Assembly (NCBI GenBank): GCA_964459325.1
Contig: CAYWKU010000022.1
Span: 1 to 53,720 of the forward strand
DNA length: 53,720 bases
Origin: CAYWKU01 sp964459325
GTDB lineage: Bacteria > RBG-13-61-14 > CAYWKU01
Reading direction: 5' to 3'
Shown here: positions 17,492 to 25,531 of the stretch, piece by piece
Position numbering within the stretch: position 1 is the first letter of the stretch
Layout of the letters: each line of letters opens with the position of its first letter
Notes under the pieces: model-generated
Databases searched by the model: none
Seen by the model: only the letters and a program-made list of their open reading frames with translations
Told to the model about the DNA's origin: nothing
Made by a program: the position numbers and the translations under genes

Positions 17492-18697
17492 ATGATTCCC
17501 CTGGACAGCGCCACGAAAAAACTGATGCCGGGAGTGAAACCCCTCGGAACCGAGACCGCGCCGGTGCTCAAAAGCATGGGCAGGGTAATCCGGGAAAGTA
17601 TTACCAGCCCCCACTCGATACCGCCTTTCAGCAAGTCCGCCATGGACGGCTACGCCGTAAGGAGCGCCGACGTGGCCGGAGCATCGACCGCCAAGCCGGT
17701 ACAGCTGGAGCTGCTGGAAGACATACCGGCGGGAAAAGTCGGGCAACATACGGTGAAGAAGGGCACGGCCTCGCGGATAATGACCGGTGCGCCCATGCCG
17801 AAAGGCGCGGACTCGGTGGTGATGGTGGAGTACACCGAAACCGCCGAAGGCGGCGTGCGCATCATGACCACCGCAGGAAAAGGTGAAAACGTGGCCCCCG
17901 CCGGAGAGGACGTGAAAAAGGGCCGGACCGTCATAAAATCGGGAACGCTTATCAGGGCCGCAGAGATGGGAATGATAGCCTCCACAGGCCGCACGCGGAT
18001 TAAGGTGACCCGGAGGCCGAAAGTTGCGGTACTGTCCACCGGCAGCGAAATCGCGGCGCCCGGAAAAAATTTGCAAAAGGGGCGGATTTACGACTCCAAC
18101 GGATACTCCCTCACCGGGATGGCCTTTTCGCGCGGCGCCGACGCGAAATTCATCGGAATTGCGGGAGACAGAAAGGGCGCGCTGGAGCGAAAAATAAAAA
18201 GCACCGAAAACTTCGACATACTGGTGCTCTCCGGCGGGGTAAGCGTGGGCGATTACGACCTGGTGCAGGACATCCTCCTGGGCGGCGGCGTCAAGCGGAT
18301 TTTCTGGAGCGTCGCCATCAAGCCGGGTAAACCCACCTTCGCCGGAAAAAAGGGAAAGCAGTACATCTTCGGACTGCCCGGCAACCCGGTGTCCTGCATG
18401 GTTACCTTCGAGCTATTCGTAAGGCCGATCATAGACAGGATGCTGGGCAAAACCCGAATCGGCCCCCGAAAGGGCAAGGCCATGCTGAAGAAGGAACTGC
18501 GCATCAAGCCGGGGCGGAGAAAGTTTCTGCGCGGCAGGCTCGTCGAGGAGGGCGCGACCCGGAAGGTGGAACTGTTCAAATCGCAGGAGTCGGGGGTGCT
18601 GCGAAGTATGCTGGCCTCGGACGTGCTGGTGGACGTGTCGGACGGGGTGAGCGAACTTCCCGCCGGCACGGAAGTGAACATCCTTTACCTGGAGTGA
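17492..18697 (+). CDS. moeA: Molybdopterin molybdenumtransferase MoeA
   Basis: MoeA inserts molybdate or tungstate into adenylylated molybdopterin. The 401-residue protein shows the N-terminal PPFSKSAMDGYAVRS motif (about residues 44-58), the MTGAPMPKGADSVVMVEYT stretch, the central MogA-like domain with LSTGSEI, NGYSLTG, LSGGVSVGDYD and GLPGNPVSCMVTFELFV, and a C-terminal beta-barrel domain. Placed immediately after a tungstate importer, it probably handles tungsten as well as molybdenum; some anaerobes keep separate MoeA proteins for each metal. It starts 16 bases after tupC and ends 3 bases before moaC. Confidence 0.93.
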   Translation: MIPLDSATKKLMPGVKPLGTETAPVLKSMGRVIRESITSPHSIPPFSKSAMDGYAVRSADVAGASTAKPVQLELLEDIPAGKVGQHTVKKGTASRIMTGAPMPKGADSVVMVEYTETAEGGVRIMTTAGKGENVAPAGEDVKKGRTVIKSGTLIRAAEMGMIASTGRTRIKVTRRPKVAVLSTGSEIAAPGKNLQKGRIYDSNGYSLTGMAFSRGADAKFIGIAGDRKGALERKIKSTENFDILVLSGGVSVGDYDLVQDILLGGGVKRIFWSVAIKPGKPTFAGKKGKQYIFGLPGNPVSCMVTFELFVRPIIDRMLGKTRIGPRKGKAMLKKELRIKPGRRKFLRGRLVEEGATRKVELFKSQESGVLRSMLASDVLVDVSDGVSELPAGTEVNILYLE

Positions 18698-18700
18698 ACC

Positions 18701-19174
18701 ATGGACGAGCTTACTCACACCGACAAGAACGGCAAGGCGGCGATGGTGGACGTGGGCGACAAAAAGATTACCCGCCGCACCGCCGCGGCAACCGCCCGGG
18801 TGAAAATGTCATCCCAAGTCCTGGAAGCGGTGCGCGAAAACAAACTGAAAAAAGGCGACGTGCTCGGCACGGCGAAAATAGCGGGCATAATGGCCGCAAA
18901 GAACGTGGCCGGGCTGATACCGCTGGCGCACCCGCTCAATATAGACCACGCCGACGTGGACTTCGAGTTCGAAGACGGCGGCATTTTGATAAGGGCGCAG
19001 GTGTCCGTCGAGGCCAAAACAGGCGTGGAGATGGAGGCGCTAACCGCTGCGAGTGTCGCCGCGCTTACCGTTTACGACATGGCCAAGGCGGTGGATAAAT
19101 CCATGGTGATTACCGACCTGATGCTGGAGAGCAAATCGGGCGGCCGGAGCGGCGATTATAAAAGGAGCGGCTGA
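18701..19174 (+). CDS. moaC: Cyclic pyranopterin monophosphate synthase MoaC
   Basis: MoaC completes the first step of molybdopterin synthesis, converting the MoaA product to cyclic pyranopterin monophosphate. All of the 157-residue protein matches: MVDVGDKKITRRTAAATARV, GDVLGTAKIAGIMAAKNVAGLIPLAHPL (about residues 45-75), and GVEMEALTAASVAALTVYDMAKAVDKSMVI with the catalytic Lys and Asp region (D124-K130). It starts 3 bases after moeA and is followed by the MOSC gene after 15 bases. Confidence 0.95.
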   Translation: MDELTHTDKNGKAAMVDVGDKKITRRTAAATARVKMSSQVLEAVRENKLKKGDVLGTAKIAGIMAAKNVAGLIPLAHPLNIDHADVDFEFEDGGILIRAQVSVEAKTGVEMEALTAASVAALTVYDMAKAVDKSMVITDLMLESKSGGRSGDYKRSG

Positions 19175-19189
19175 CTCAAGGATGAAATA

Positions 19190-19669
19190 ATGGGAAAAAT
19201 CGTATCGGTAAACATCTCGGAGGAAAAGCACGTCATTAAGAAACCGGTAGAGGAGGCCGAGCTGATTCCCGGCAAGGGAATATCGGGCGACGCCCATTTC
19301 GGCTTCGGCAAGCGGCAGGTGAGCCTGCTGAAAGTTGAATCCATTGAAAGACAAAGAAGCGAGCTCGAACGCAAAGTCGAAAAAGAAGGAGCAAACTCCG
19401 GTGATACCAAGCCCGTCGAAATTGTCCCCGGCGTTTACGCCGAAAACCTCACCACCGGCGGGCTGGCGCTGGAGGAATGCAAGCTGGGGGACTTGATAAA
19501 GGTGGGCGACGGCATAAAGTTACGGGTTACCAAAATCGGAAAGGAATGCCACACCAAGTGCGATATTTACTACGCCGCAGGAGATTGCATCATGCCCGGG
19601 GAAGGCATTTTCTGCGAAGTCCTCGAGGGCGGCGCCGTGAGGTCCGGCGATGAAATCGAGCGTTGTTGA
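19190..19669 (+). CDS. MOSC-domain protein
   Basis: A compact single-domain MOSC protein (159 residues), the domain used by Moco sulfurases to carry sulfur or bind the cofactor. Visible motifs are GKGISGDAHFG near residue 28, QVSLL, the central PGVYAENLTT and the C-terminal KECHTKCDIYYAAGDCIMPGEGIFCEV with the conserved Cys presumed to carry sulfur. Stand-alone MOSC proteins in anaerobes commonly neighbour moaA-moaC as here. The following moaA gene overlaps its 3' end by 20 bases, a larger overlap than elsewhere in this operon. Confidence 0.88.
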   Translation: MGKIVSVNISEEKHVIKKPVEEAELIPGKGISGDAHFGFGKRQVSLLKVESIERQRSELERKVEKEGANSGDTKPVEIVPGVYAENLTTGGLALEECKLGDLIKVGDGIKLRVTKIGKECHTKCDIYYAAGDCIMPGEGIFCEVLEGGAVRSGDEIERC

Positions 19670-20642
19670 CACCTTACGCATATCGGTAACTGACCGATGC
19701 AACCTGCGCTGCATCTACTGCATGCCGCCGGAAGGAATAAAAACCCGTCCGCACGAGGAGATACTGAAGCTGGAGGAAATCGCCCGGATTGCGCGGGCGG
19801 CGGTCGGTTGCGGGGTGCGCAAGATAAGACTAACCGGCGGCGAGCCGCTGGTGCGCAAAAACATCGAGCGCCTGGTCGAGATGCTGGCGGGTCTCGATGG
19901 CCTTCGGGACCTGGCCATGACCTCCAACGGCATCCTGCTGAAAAGAATGGCCCGGAGATTGAAAGACGCCGGACTGGGCAGGGTGACCGTGAGCATGGAC
20001 AGCCTGAACCCCGAACGCTACCGGGAAATCACCCGGGGCGCCGAGCTTGAAAACGCTTTGGAGGGGCTGGAGGCCGCCATCGAGGCCGGGCTGGGCCCGG
20101 TAAAGGTCAATTTGGTGGCGATGAAAGGGGTCAACGACTCCGAGTTCGAGAATTTTGCCGCGCTCGCTCGCGACAAGGACATCGAGGTAAGGTTCATCGA
20201 AATCATGCCTGTCAGCCCCGGCGCCGGGACGCTGTGCTGCAACCGCGAGGGCGACGCGCTCGTGCCTTCGGCACAGATAAAGAGTCGCATCGAAGAGGCT
20301 TTCGGGAAAATTGAAAGCGCCGGCGAAGCCGAAGACCACAATCCCCCCGCCGGCCCGGCTCGCATATTTTCGCTACCCGGGGGGAGGGGCAAGGTTGGTT
20401 TCATAAGCCCGGTTACCGAGCCTTTCTGCACAGGATGCGGCAGGATGAGGCTTACCGCTGACGGAAGACTCAGGGGATGCCTTTTCTCCAACAATGAAGT
20501 GAACGTATTCGAGCCGTTGCGGGAGGGTGTCGGGGACGAAAAGCTTACAGAGCTTTTCGAGCTTGCGGTGGCCCACAAGCCCCGGCGCAAGTCCCCGGCT
20601 TTCAAAGATAATTGCAGGTGGATGTCGGAGATAGGCGGATGA
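19650..20642 (+). CDS. moaA: GTP 3',8-cyclase MoaA (radical SAM)
   Basis: MoaA converts GTP to 3',8-cyclo-dihydro-GTP with two 4Fe-4S clusters. The N-terminal cluster motif is CNLRCIYC (about residues 17-24), with the S-adenosylmethionine-binding GGEP (62-65). The C-terminal cluster motif is CTGCGRMRLTADGRLRGCL (about residues 261-279). The last residues are MSEIGG, the di-glycine tail required for activity in MoaA. At 330 residues the length is normal. The ATG at 19650 lies inside the MOSC gene; an ATG overlap with moaB follows at its 3' end. Confidence 0.95.
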   Translation: MKSSVVDTLRISVTDRCNLRCIYCMPPEGIKTRPHEEILKLEEIARIARAAVGCGVRKIRLTGGEPLVRKNIERLVEMLAGLDGLRDLAMTSNGILLKRMARRLKDAGLGRVTVSMDSLNPERYREITRGAELENALEGLEAAIEAGLGPVKVNLVAMKGVNDSEFENFAALARDKDIEVRFIEIMPVSPGAGTLCCNREGDALVPSAQIKSRIEEAFGKIESAGEAEDHNPPAGPARIFSLPGGRGKVGFISPVTEPFCTGCGRMRLTADGRLRGCLFSNNEVNVFEPLREGVGDEKLTELFELAVAHKPRRKSPAFKDNCRWMSEIGG

Positions 20643-21118
20643 CGAAAGTAAAAGCGGGCATACTCACCGTAAGCGACCTGGGATTCAAGGGCGAGCGCGA
20701 GGACACCGCCGGCGTCCGGTTGAAAGAGCTTTGCCGGGGGATGGGATGGACCGTCAGTCGCTACGAGGTAGTACCGGACGAAAGGAGCCTTATCTCCGAC
20801 AAGCTCGAACAGTGGGCCGAAGAGGCGGACATCATCTTCACCTGCGGCGGCACGGGCTTCGCGGAGAGGGACGTTACCCCGGAAGCCACAATAGACGTTC
20901 TGGACAGGCTGACTCCGGGCATTTCGGAAGCAATGCGCATGGCGGGATTGAAAAATACCCCCAGGGCCATGCTGTCGCGGGCGACTTCGGGAATTCGCGG
21001 AAGCACCCTCATTATAAACCTTCCGGGCAGCGAAAAGGGGGCGGTGGAATCGTTCGAGGCTGTCCGGGAAGCACTGCCCCACGCGCTTGACGTGTTGCGC
21101 GGCGAGCCGGGGCATTAA
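20639..21118 (+). CDS. moaB: Molybdopterin adenylyltransferase MoaB/MogA
   Basis: This enzyme adenylylates molybdopterin before MoeA inserts the metal. The 159-residue protein has the MogA/MoaB fold: KAGILTVSD at the start, EDTAG, IIFTCGGTGFAERDVTPEAT (near residues 65-84, catalytic Asp and Ser/Thr region), and INLPGSEKGAVESFEAV. I start at 20639 because its ATG overlaps the moaA stop (ATGA); the reading beginning at 20612 is out of character. MoaB and MogA cannot be told apart by eye here. Last gene of the riboswitch operon; no obvious terminator follows before the transposase remnant at 21184. The MPT synthase genes moaD and moaE are not in this window. Confidence 0.9.
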   Translation: MTKVKAGILTVSDLGFKGEREDTAGVRLKELCRGMGWTVSRYEVVPDERSLISDKLEQWAEEADIIFTCGGTGFAERDVTPEATIDVLDRLTPGISEAMRMAGLKNTPRAMLSRATSGIRGSTLIINLPGSEKGAVESFEAVREALPHALDVLRGEPGH

Positions 21119-21183
21119 GTCACCGCTATTCAATAACAGTTTCCCGGATTTCATAAATTAACTATCACTGTCAATTAAAGAAA

Positions 21184-21684
21184 TTGCTGCAAATTGGTGG
21201 AATCGAGAAACAGCCGTGCCCCGGACAGTATTACTTTGCCTTTACCGGCGTTGTGTTCATTCCGCGGGCCGATATCGGTTTGCTTTTCATACGCTGTGCG
21301 GCGTGGAAGCGCTTTGAGAAGAAATGGAGCGCCGACTGCCCCGACGTTGTCAAGTCCCTCAACGAAGGCGGCGACGAGCTGCTCACGTTTTTCAAATATC
21401 CCGAATCTATGTGGAAGGCGTTGCGAACCACCAACTGCATCGAGGGTCTCAACGGCGAATTCCGCAGGCGCGTCAAGACCCAGGGCAGCCTGCCCAACAC
21501 CGACGCCGGACTCAAACTGCTCTTCGGCCTGTTCGCATGCGGCCTGATATCCATGCAGCGCATCCACGGGTGGCGCGATCTACCCGCCGCCGTCGCTCAA
21601 AAACGCGCACAAATGGGATTGATAAAAACGTCAGATAATGTTAACAAGTCCGGTGATTCTAAAGGACTTGACAAGGCAGCTTAA
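21184..21684 (+). pseudogene. IS256-family transposase remnant (C-terminal part)
   Basis: From about residue 40 the 166-residue reading matches the C-terminal third of IS256/mutator-type transposases: KKWSADCPDVVKSLNEGG, LLTFFKYPESMWKALRTTNCIEGLNGEFRRRVKTQGSLPN and GLFACGLISM. The glutamate in NCIEGLN fits the last catalytic residue of the DDE triad. The first two catalytic Asp regions and the usual N-terminal 200-plus residues are missing, and the first 40 residues do not look family-like, so the gene is truncated and inactive. Confidence 0.8.
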
Positions 21685-21722
21685 TGGAGGTAATGTCAAC
21701 ATGTCCCCGGAGGGGAAATCCG

Positions 21723-21747
21723 AATTTCCCCCACAAAGTGGGACACC
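21723..21747 (+). repeat. Candidate right end of the IS256-type element
   Basis: About 40 bases after the transposase stop lies AATTTCCCCCACAAAGTGGG followed by ACAC. Apart from a single-base indel, the same sequence occurs in reverse orientation at 53670-53693, the window's right edge. Position relative to the remnant and the repeat at a second site suggest a terminal inverted repeat. Confidence 0.45.
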
Positions 21748-21791
21748 ACCTTTTGTAATAAGAAACTCGTTTCTTTGGCGAGAGCGATGCG

Positions 21792-22622
21792 ATGGCACGT
21801 TACTTTTTCATAATAGGCGCTCCGAAAGCGGCGACCACAAGCTTTTGGAATCTTCTAATGCAGCATCCGGAAATAAGCGTATGCATGCCGAAAGAGCCGG
21901 AGTTTTTCAGCCACGACGAAAACTACTCCAAAGGATGGTCATGGTACGATACTTTTTTCCGGGACAAGGAAAACGCCCCGGTAAGAGCGGATATCTCCCC
22001 CGCCTACTCGGCTACCCATTTCTGCCCGGACGCCCCCAAGCGTATAGCTTCCCACCTGCCCGATGCACGTATCGTGTACATGGTGCGCCATCCGCTGGAA
22101 AGGATAGAATCCAACTTTTTCCAGGGCCTTTACACCAAGAAACCAATGCCGTCGTCGTTCAATCGCGCCGTTAAGGAGTACCCGCCGCTGTTAAAATACA
22201 GCCTTTACTGGAGTTGCATAAGTAACTACCTGAAACATTTTTCCGAAGAGCAATTCCGGGTTCTTTTTTTTGAGGATTTTAAAAGCGGCCCGGAGCAGTT
22301 CATGTCCGAATTGTGCGATTTCATTGGAGTAGACCGCTCTTTCGAGTTCCGGGACGTCTCCAAACCCAAAAATCCTAGCAAGGGCCACATGAAGGACGGC
22401 CCTTTACTGAACGCTACACGGAACCTGCCCGGGAGAGAGCTGCTAAAATCCCTCATACCCGACCGTCTGAGAGGCATCATGAAGAAAAGGTTGCAGGTTA
22501 GAATATCCGGCGACATCAAGTGGGATGAAGAGACAAAAGAATGGGCACTGGAGCAACTGCGCGACGAGGCGATGGCCACCTTGGATTATGCCGGCAAACC
22601 AAGAGATTTCTGGGAATTGTAG
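21792..22622 (+). CDS. Sulfotransferase family protein
   Basis: A 276-residue PAPS-dependent sulfotransferase-fold protein: the 5'-phosphosulfate loop is IGAPKAATTSFWNLLMQHP near residues 8-26, with EPEFFSHDENY following, and the 3'-phosphate site VYMVRHPLERIESNFFQ near residues 95-111. A later RVLFFEDFKSGPEQFMSELCDFIGVD is typical of heparan-sulfotransferase-like bacterial proteins, which often modify cell-surface polysaccharides. The acceptor is unknown. It starts between an IS remnant and a MITE, so it may have moved with mobile DNA, and no other glycan genes are adjacent. Confidence 0.85.
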   Translation: MARYFFIIGAPKAATTSFWNLLMQHPEISVCMPKEPEFFSHDENYSKGWSWYDTFFRDKENAPVRADISPAYSATHFCPDAPKRIASHLPDARIVYMVRHPLERIESNFFQGLYTKKPMPSSFNRAVKEYPPLLKYSLYWSCISNYLKHFSEEQFRVLFFEDFKSGPEQFMSELCDFIGVDRSFEFRDVSKPKNPSKGHMKDGPLLNATRNLPGRELLKSLIPDRLRGIMKKRLQVRISGDIKWDEETKEWALEQLRDEAMATLDYAGKPRDFWEL

Positions 22623-22629
22623 TCTTGTC

Positions 22630-22785
22630 CTAACAGGGTGTTGAAAAAGTCAGAAACGTAACGCCGCCATCTCTGGCGGCACTCGTAAGTAGCTGATTTT
22701 ATTAAGGCGCCTTTTGCCGGCAAGCCATGCGGCCTGAGAAAGATGCCAGCGTTACGAAAAATAGCATTTTTCAACACCCTGCTAA
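22630..22785. mobile_element. Family B MITE, copy B1
   Basis: Perfect 15-bp terminal inverted repeats CAGGGTGTTGAAAAA (22634-22648) and TTTTTCAACACCCTG (22767-22781) enclose about 118 bases without an ORF. CTAA flanks both ends (22630-22633 and 22782-22785), a likely 4-bp target duplication. Related copies lie at 37615-37739 and 41423-41588. No transposase for it is visible, so it would need one in trans. Confidence 0.8.
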
Positions 22786-22842
22786 TTCCCTCCGGAATAA
22801 GTCCTTACGCTATACACTGTTATAATTCCATTAATATTCACT

Positions 22843-22860
22843 CTTAATACTTCCCTAACG
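22843..22860 (+). promoter_or_regulatory. Possible degenerate Pho box ahead of the porin gene
   Basis: CTTAATA (22843-22849) and CCTAACG (22854-22860) are 11 bases apart, the spacing used by PhoB/PhoP-type regulators and the same as the better pair upstream of pstS. Weak match, mentioned because the porin adjoins the phosphate genes. The rest of 22786-22977 is AT-rich, and I see no gene in it. Confidence 0.3.
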
Positions 22861-22977
22861 TTTTAAACAAATTCCACAAACAACGATACGGCAAATATGT
22901 TTTATCGAAAGCTGATGCTCCAACTTGTATTCAACGGGTATTATGCCGATAAACGAGTTTCAAAAAGGAGGAGAAAA

Positions 22978-24204
22978 ATGAAGGAAATTAAACTCTCATG
23001 GCTGTATGAAATGCTCCTAATTTTTTGTCTTGTCGCAGTAATGGCGTTTTTGCCGACCAAACTCAAGGCTGAAGAGGACGAAGGGCACGACCTCGACATC
23101 AGCCTGCAAAATCTGAAGTTCAGCATCCTCACATACTTCGATTACTCGGTCGGCCAATCGGCTTTACCGGGAGGCACTGAGGAAAATTTCAACCGCTTCG
23201 CCATAACCCGTGGTTACTTCACCCTCAAGAAGGAAATCGCCCCCTGGCTGAAGGCCCGCATGACCACCGATGTACACCAGCACCATGACGGGGACTACAA
23301 GGGCGATTACGAAGTCCGCCTGAAATACCTTTACGGGGAAATTCACTTCCCCGACCTGGGTCCCCTAACCTCGATAAAGAGCGAAATCGGCATCGGCCAC
23401 ATGCCGTGGCTGGACTTCGAGCAGAAAATCAATCCATACAGATGCCAGGGTAAAATGGCAGTCGAACGGGCAGGCATGTTCAACTCCGCGGACGCCGGGG
23501 TTGGACTGATGGGATATCTCGGCGGCGAGCTTGCGAACGCAAAACAAAAAACCGGCAACAAATCTTACGCAGGACGCTGGGGAAGCTGGCACATCGGCGG
23601 ATACAACGGCCCCGGCTACCACGCCGTGGAGGAAAATCAAAACAAGGTGGCGGAAGGAAGGTTGACACTTAGACCTCTGCCGGGAGCGCTGCCGGGGTTG
23701 CAGCTCAGCTACCTTGGAATTTACGGCGAGGGCAACAGGTCCTATCCCGACATAGATGGCGACACTGTGTGGCCGGAATACATAGTGCACCTCGGCATGC
23801 TCAGCTTCGAGCACCCGCGATTTACTTTCACAGGGCAGTATTTTACTACTTGGGGCAACGCCAAGGGCACACTCGCCGAAGCCGACGGGGATGCGCTGGA
23901 GACCATGGGGTATTCCGCCTTCGCAGACCTCAACCTGCCGGTATTCAACGACAGGCCCTCTGTTTTCGCCCGGTACGATTACTTCGACTCCGACGTCGAC
24001 GACATGATGGCCGAAAGCACTGCATACCAGATGTACATCGGGGGGTTGGCTTTCAGGCTGTATAAAAGCAACATGCTCCTTTTCGTGTACGAAACCACCG
24101 ATTACGAAGAGGATGCCGGCGGCAAGGGGGGCAAGACCCCGGTGGAGGATAACGACCTGGGAGAGGAGGAGAGGTTCCAAGTGGTGTTCCAGTTCAAATT
24201 CTGA
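22978..24204 (+). CDS. Outer-membrane porin, phosphate-selective-porin-like
   Basis: I start at ATG 22978, seven bases after a strong AGGAGG-like site, which gives a signal peptide (LLIFCLVAVMAFLPTKLKA) and a 408-residue protein. The mature part alternates polar and aromatic residues, has repeated beta-strand patterns (RFAITRGYFTLKKEI, KARMTTDVHQ, FARYDYFDSD), and ends in QVVFQFKF with a C-terminal Phe, the usual beta-barrel signature. The RGYFTLKKE...LKARMTTD layout resembles OprO/OprP-type porins. Its position directly before pst suggests uptake of phosphate across the outer membrane. Substrate selectivity is an inference from context. Confidence 0.75.
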   Translation: MKEIKLSWLYEMLLIFCLVAVMAFLPTKLKAEEDEGHDLDISLQNLKFSILTYFDYSVGQSALPGGTEENFNRFAITRGYFTLKKEIAPWLKARMTTDVHQHHDGDYKGDYEVRLKYLYGEIHFPDLGPLTSIKSEIGIGHMPWLDFEQKINPYRCQGKMAVERAGMFNSADAGVGLMGYLGGELANAKQKTGNKSYAGRWGSWHIGGYNGPGYHAVEENQNKVAEGRLTLRPLPGALPGLQLSYLGIYGEGNRSYPDIDGDTVWPEYIVHLGMLSFEHPRFTFTGQYFTTWGNAKGTLAEADGDALETMGYSAFADLNLPVFNDRPSVFARYDYFDSDVDDMMAESTAYQMYIGGLAFRLYKSNMLLFVYETTDYEEDAGGKGGKTPVEDNDLGEEERFQVVFQFKF

Positions 24205-24227
24205 CCCTTACAAAATCGTTACCTTAT

Positions 24228-24245
24228 CTTAACACAATCTTAACA
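24228..24245 (+). promoter_or_regulatory. Pho-box-like direct repeat upstream of pstS
   Basis: CTTAACA at 24228-24234 and again at 24239-24245, exactly 11 bases apart, forms the tandem half-site pattern recognised by PhoB/PhoP response regulators. It lies about 50 bases before the pstS start, and a GGAGG-like site precedes the ATG. Implies induction of the pst operon on phosphate starvation. No phoR/phoB genes are in the window. Confidence 0.6.
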
Positions 24246-24290
24246 ATTATCCGGCATTATTGATGTTGGATAAAAAAGGAGGAAAGGAAA

Positions 24291-25331
24291 ATGAAAAAGG
24301 GGCTGCTCACAGGACTGATACTCTTGCTTACCACCGCTTTGAGCGTTATAGCGGCGCCGCGAATTTCCTTACAGGGCGCCGGGGCCAGTTTCCCCTATCC
24401 TGTCTACTCCCAGTGGACTTATAAGTACAACAAGCTCACCGGGGTGAGAATCAACTACCAGTCCATAGGCTCCGGTGGGGGAATCGCGCAGATAAAGGCC
24501 AAGACCGTGGATTTCGGCGCCAGCGACGCTCCTCTGGAAAAGAAGGAGCTCGACGAGGCGGGCCTGGTACAGTTCCCCATGATAATGGGCGGCGTGGTGC
24601 CGGTGGTAAACATCGAGGGAATCGAAGAAGGAGCGCTTAAGCTTACCCCCGATTTGATTGCGGAAATTTTTCTCGGCAATATCACCGAATGGAACGACCC
24701 CGCCATAAAATCGGCAAACCCCGGCCTGAATCTGCCCGACAAGTCCATAACAATCGTCCACAGGGCCGACGGCTCCGGCACAACATGGATATTCACCAAC
24801 TACCTATCAAAAGTATCCGATAAGTGGAAACAAAAAGTCGGCACCGGGAAGGCTGTTTCGTGGCCCGTCGGAGTCGGCGGCAAGGGCAACGAAGGCGTCA
24901 CCAACTACGTCAAGCGCGTCGACGGCTCCATAGGTTACGTCGAGTTCGCCTATGCGCTACAGAACAAGCTGCCGTGGGTAAAACTCGAAAACAAGGCCGG
25001 CAACTTCGTGGCCCCCACCATAGACACCTTCCAGGCCGCCGCGGCCAATGCCGACTGGGAAAACGCTCCCGGATTTTACATGGTTCTTACACAACAACCG
25101 GGCGAGAAAAGCTGGCCCATTACCGGCGCCTCCTTCATCCTGCTGCATAAGGAAATGAAGGATGCCCGGAAAGCGAGGGCCATGCTGAAATACTTCGACT
25201 GGTGCTTCTCGCACGGGGATGACATCGCCGTGAAGCTGCATTACGTGCCGATTCCGGATAACGTGGTGGAGCTGGTGCACAAGCAGTGGAAGAGAAAACT
25301 GAGCGCCGACGGAAAATCCGTCTGGCCGTAA
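24291..25331 (+). CDS. pstS: Phosphate ABC transporter substrate-binding protein PstS
   Basis: Periplasmic phosphate-binding protein of 346 residues with a signal peptide (KKGLLTGLILLLTTALSVIAA). The mature start LQGAGASFPYPVYSQW is the family signature; further phosphate contacts are in YQSIGSGGGIAQIKAKTVDFGASDAPL and HRADGSGTTWIFTNYL. The length and C-terminal PIPDNVVELVHKQWK fit the E. coli-type protein. First gene of pstSCAB-phoU, preceded by a Pho-box-like repeat. A REP-like pair separates it from pstC. Confidence 0.95.
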   Translation: MKKGLLTGLILLLTTALSVIAAPRISLQGAGASFPYPVYSQWTYKYNKLTGVRINYQSIGSGGGIAQIKAKTVDFGASDAPLEKKELDEAGLVQFPMIMGGVVPVVNIEGIEEGALKLTPDLIAEIFLGNITEWNDPAIKSANPGLNLPDKSITIVHRADGSGTTWIFTNYLSKVSDKWKQKVGTGKAVSWPVGVGGKGNEGVTNYVKRVDGSIGYVEFAYALQNKLPWVKLENKAGNFVAPTIDTFQAAAANADWENAPGFYMVLTQQPGEKSWPITGASFILLHKEMKDARKARAMLKYFDWCFSHGDDIAVKLHYVPIPDNVVELVHKQWKRKLSADGKSVWP

Positions 25332-25379
25332 CCCGATTGATTTGGAATCGGATTGAATGTTTTTGGAAATCACATTAAA

Positions 25380-25516
25380 GGCCGTGTCCTTCGAGACGCT
25401 CGTTTCACTCGCTCCTCAGGAACACGGCCTTACCCCTTACCGGTACCTGCTTGTCAATCACGGAATCCGCGTTCCTGAGGAAGGGTCGTAAGACCCTGTC
25501 TCGAAGGACGCGGATT
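25380..25516. repeat. REP-like inverted pair between pstS and pstC
   Basis: Two hairpins face each other. Unit 1: GGCCGTGT (25380-25387) with ACACGGCC (25422-25429), enclosing CCTTCGAGACG and CTCCTCAGG. Unit 2: AATCCGCGT (25464-25472) with ACGCGGATT (25508-25516), enclosing TCCTGAGG and CTCGAAGG. The two units are inverted copies of each other, as in BIME-type REP pairs. In mRNA they could stop or protect transcripts, giving more PstS than the membrane parts. Confidence 0.65.
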
Positions 25517-25531
25517 TTAACGAAAACTGAG

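Noticed and set aside
21119..21183. Terminator after moaB
   Set aside because: No GC stem with T tract is visible.
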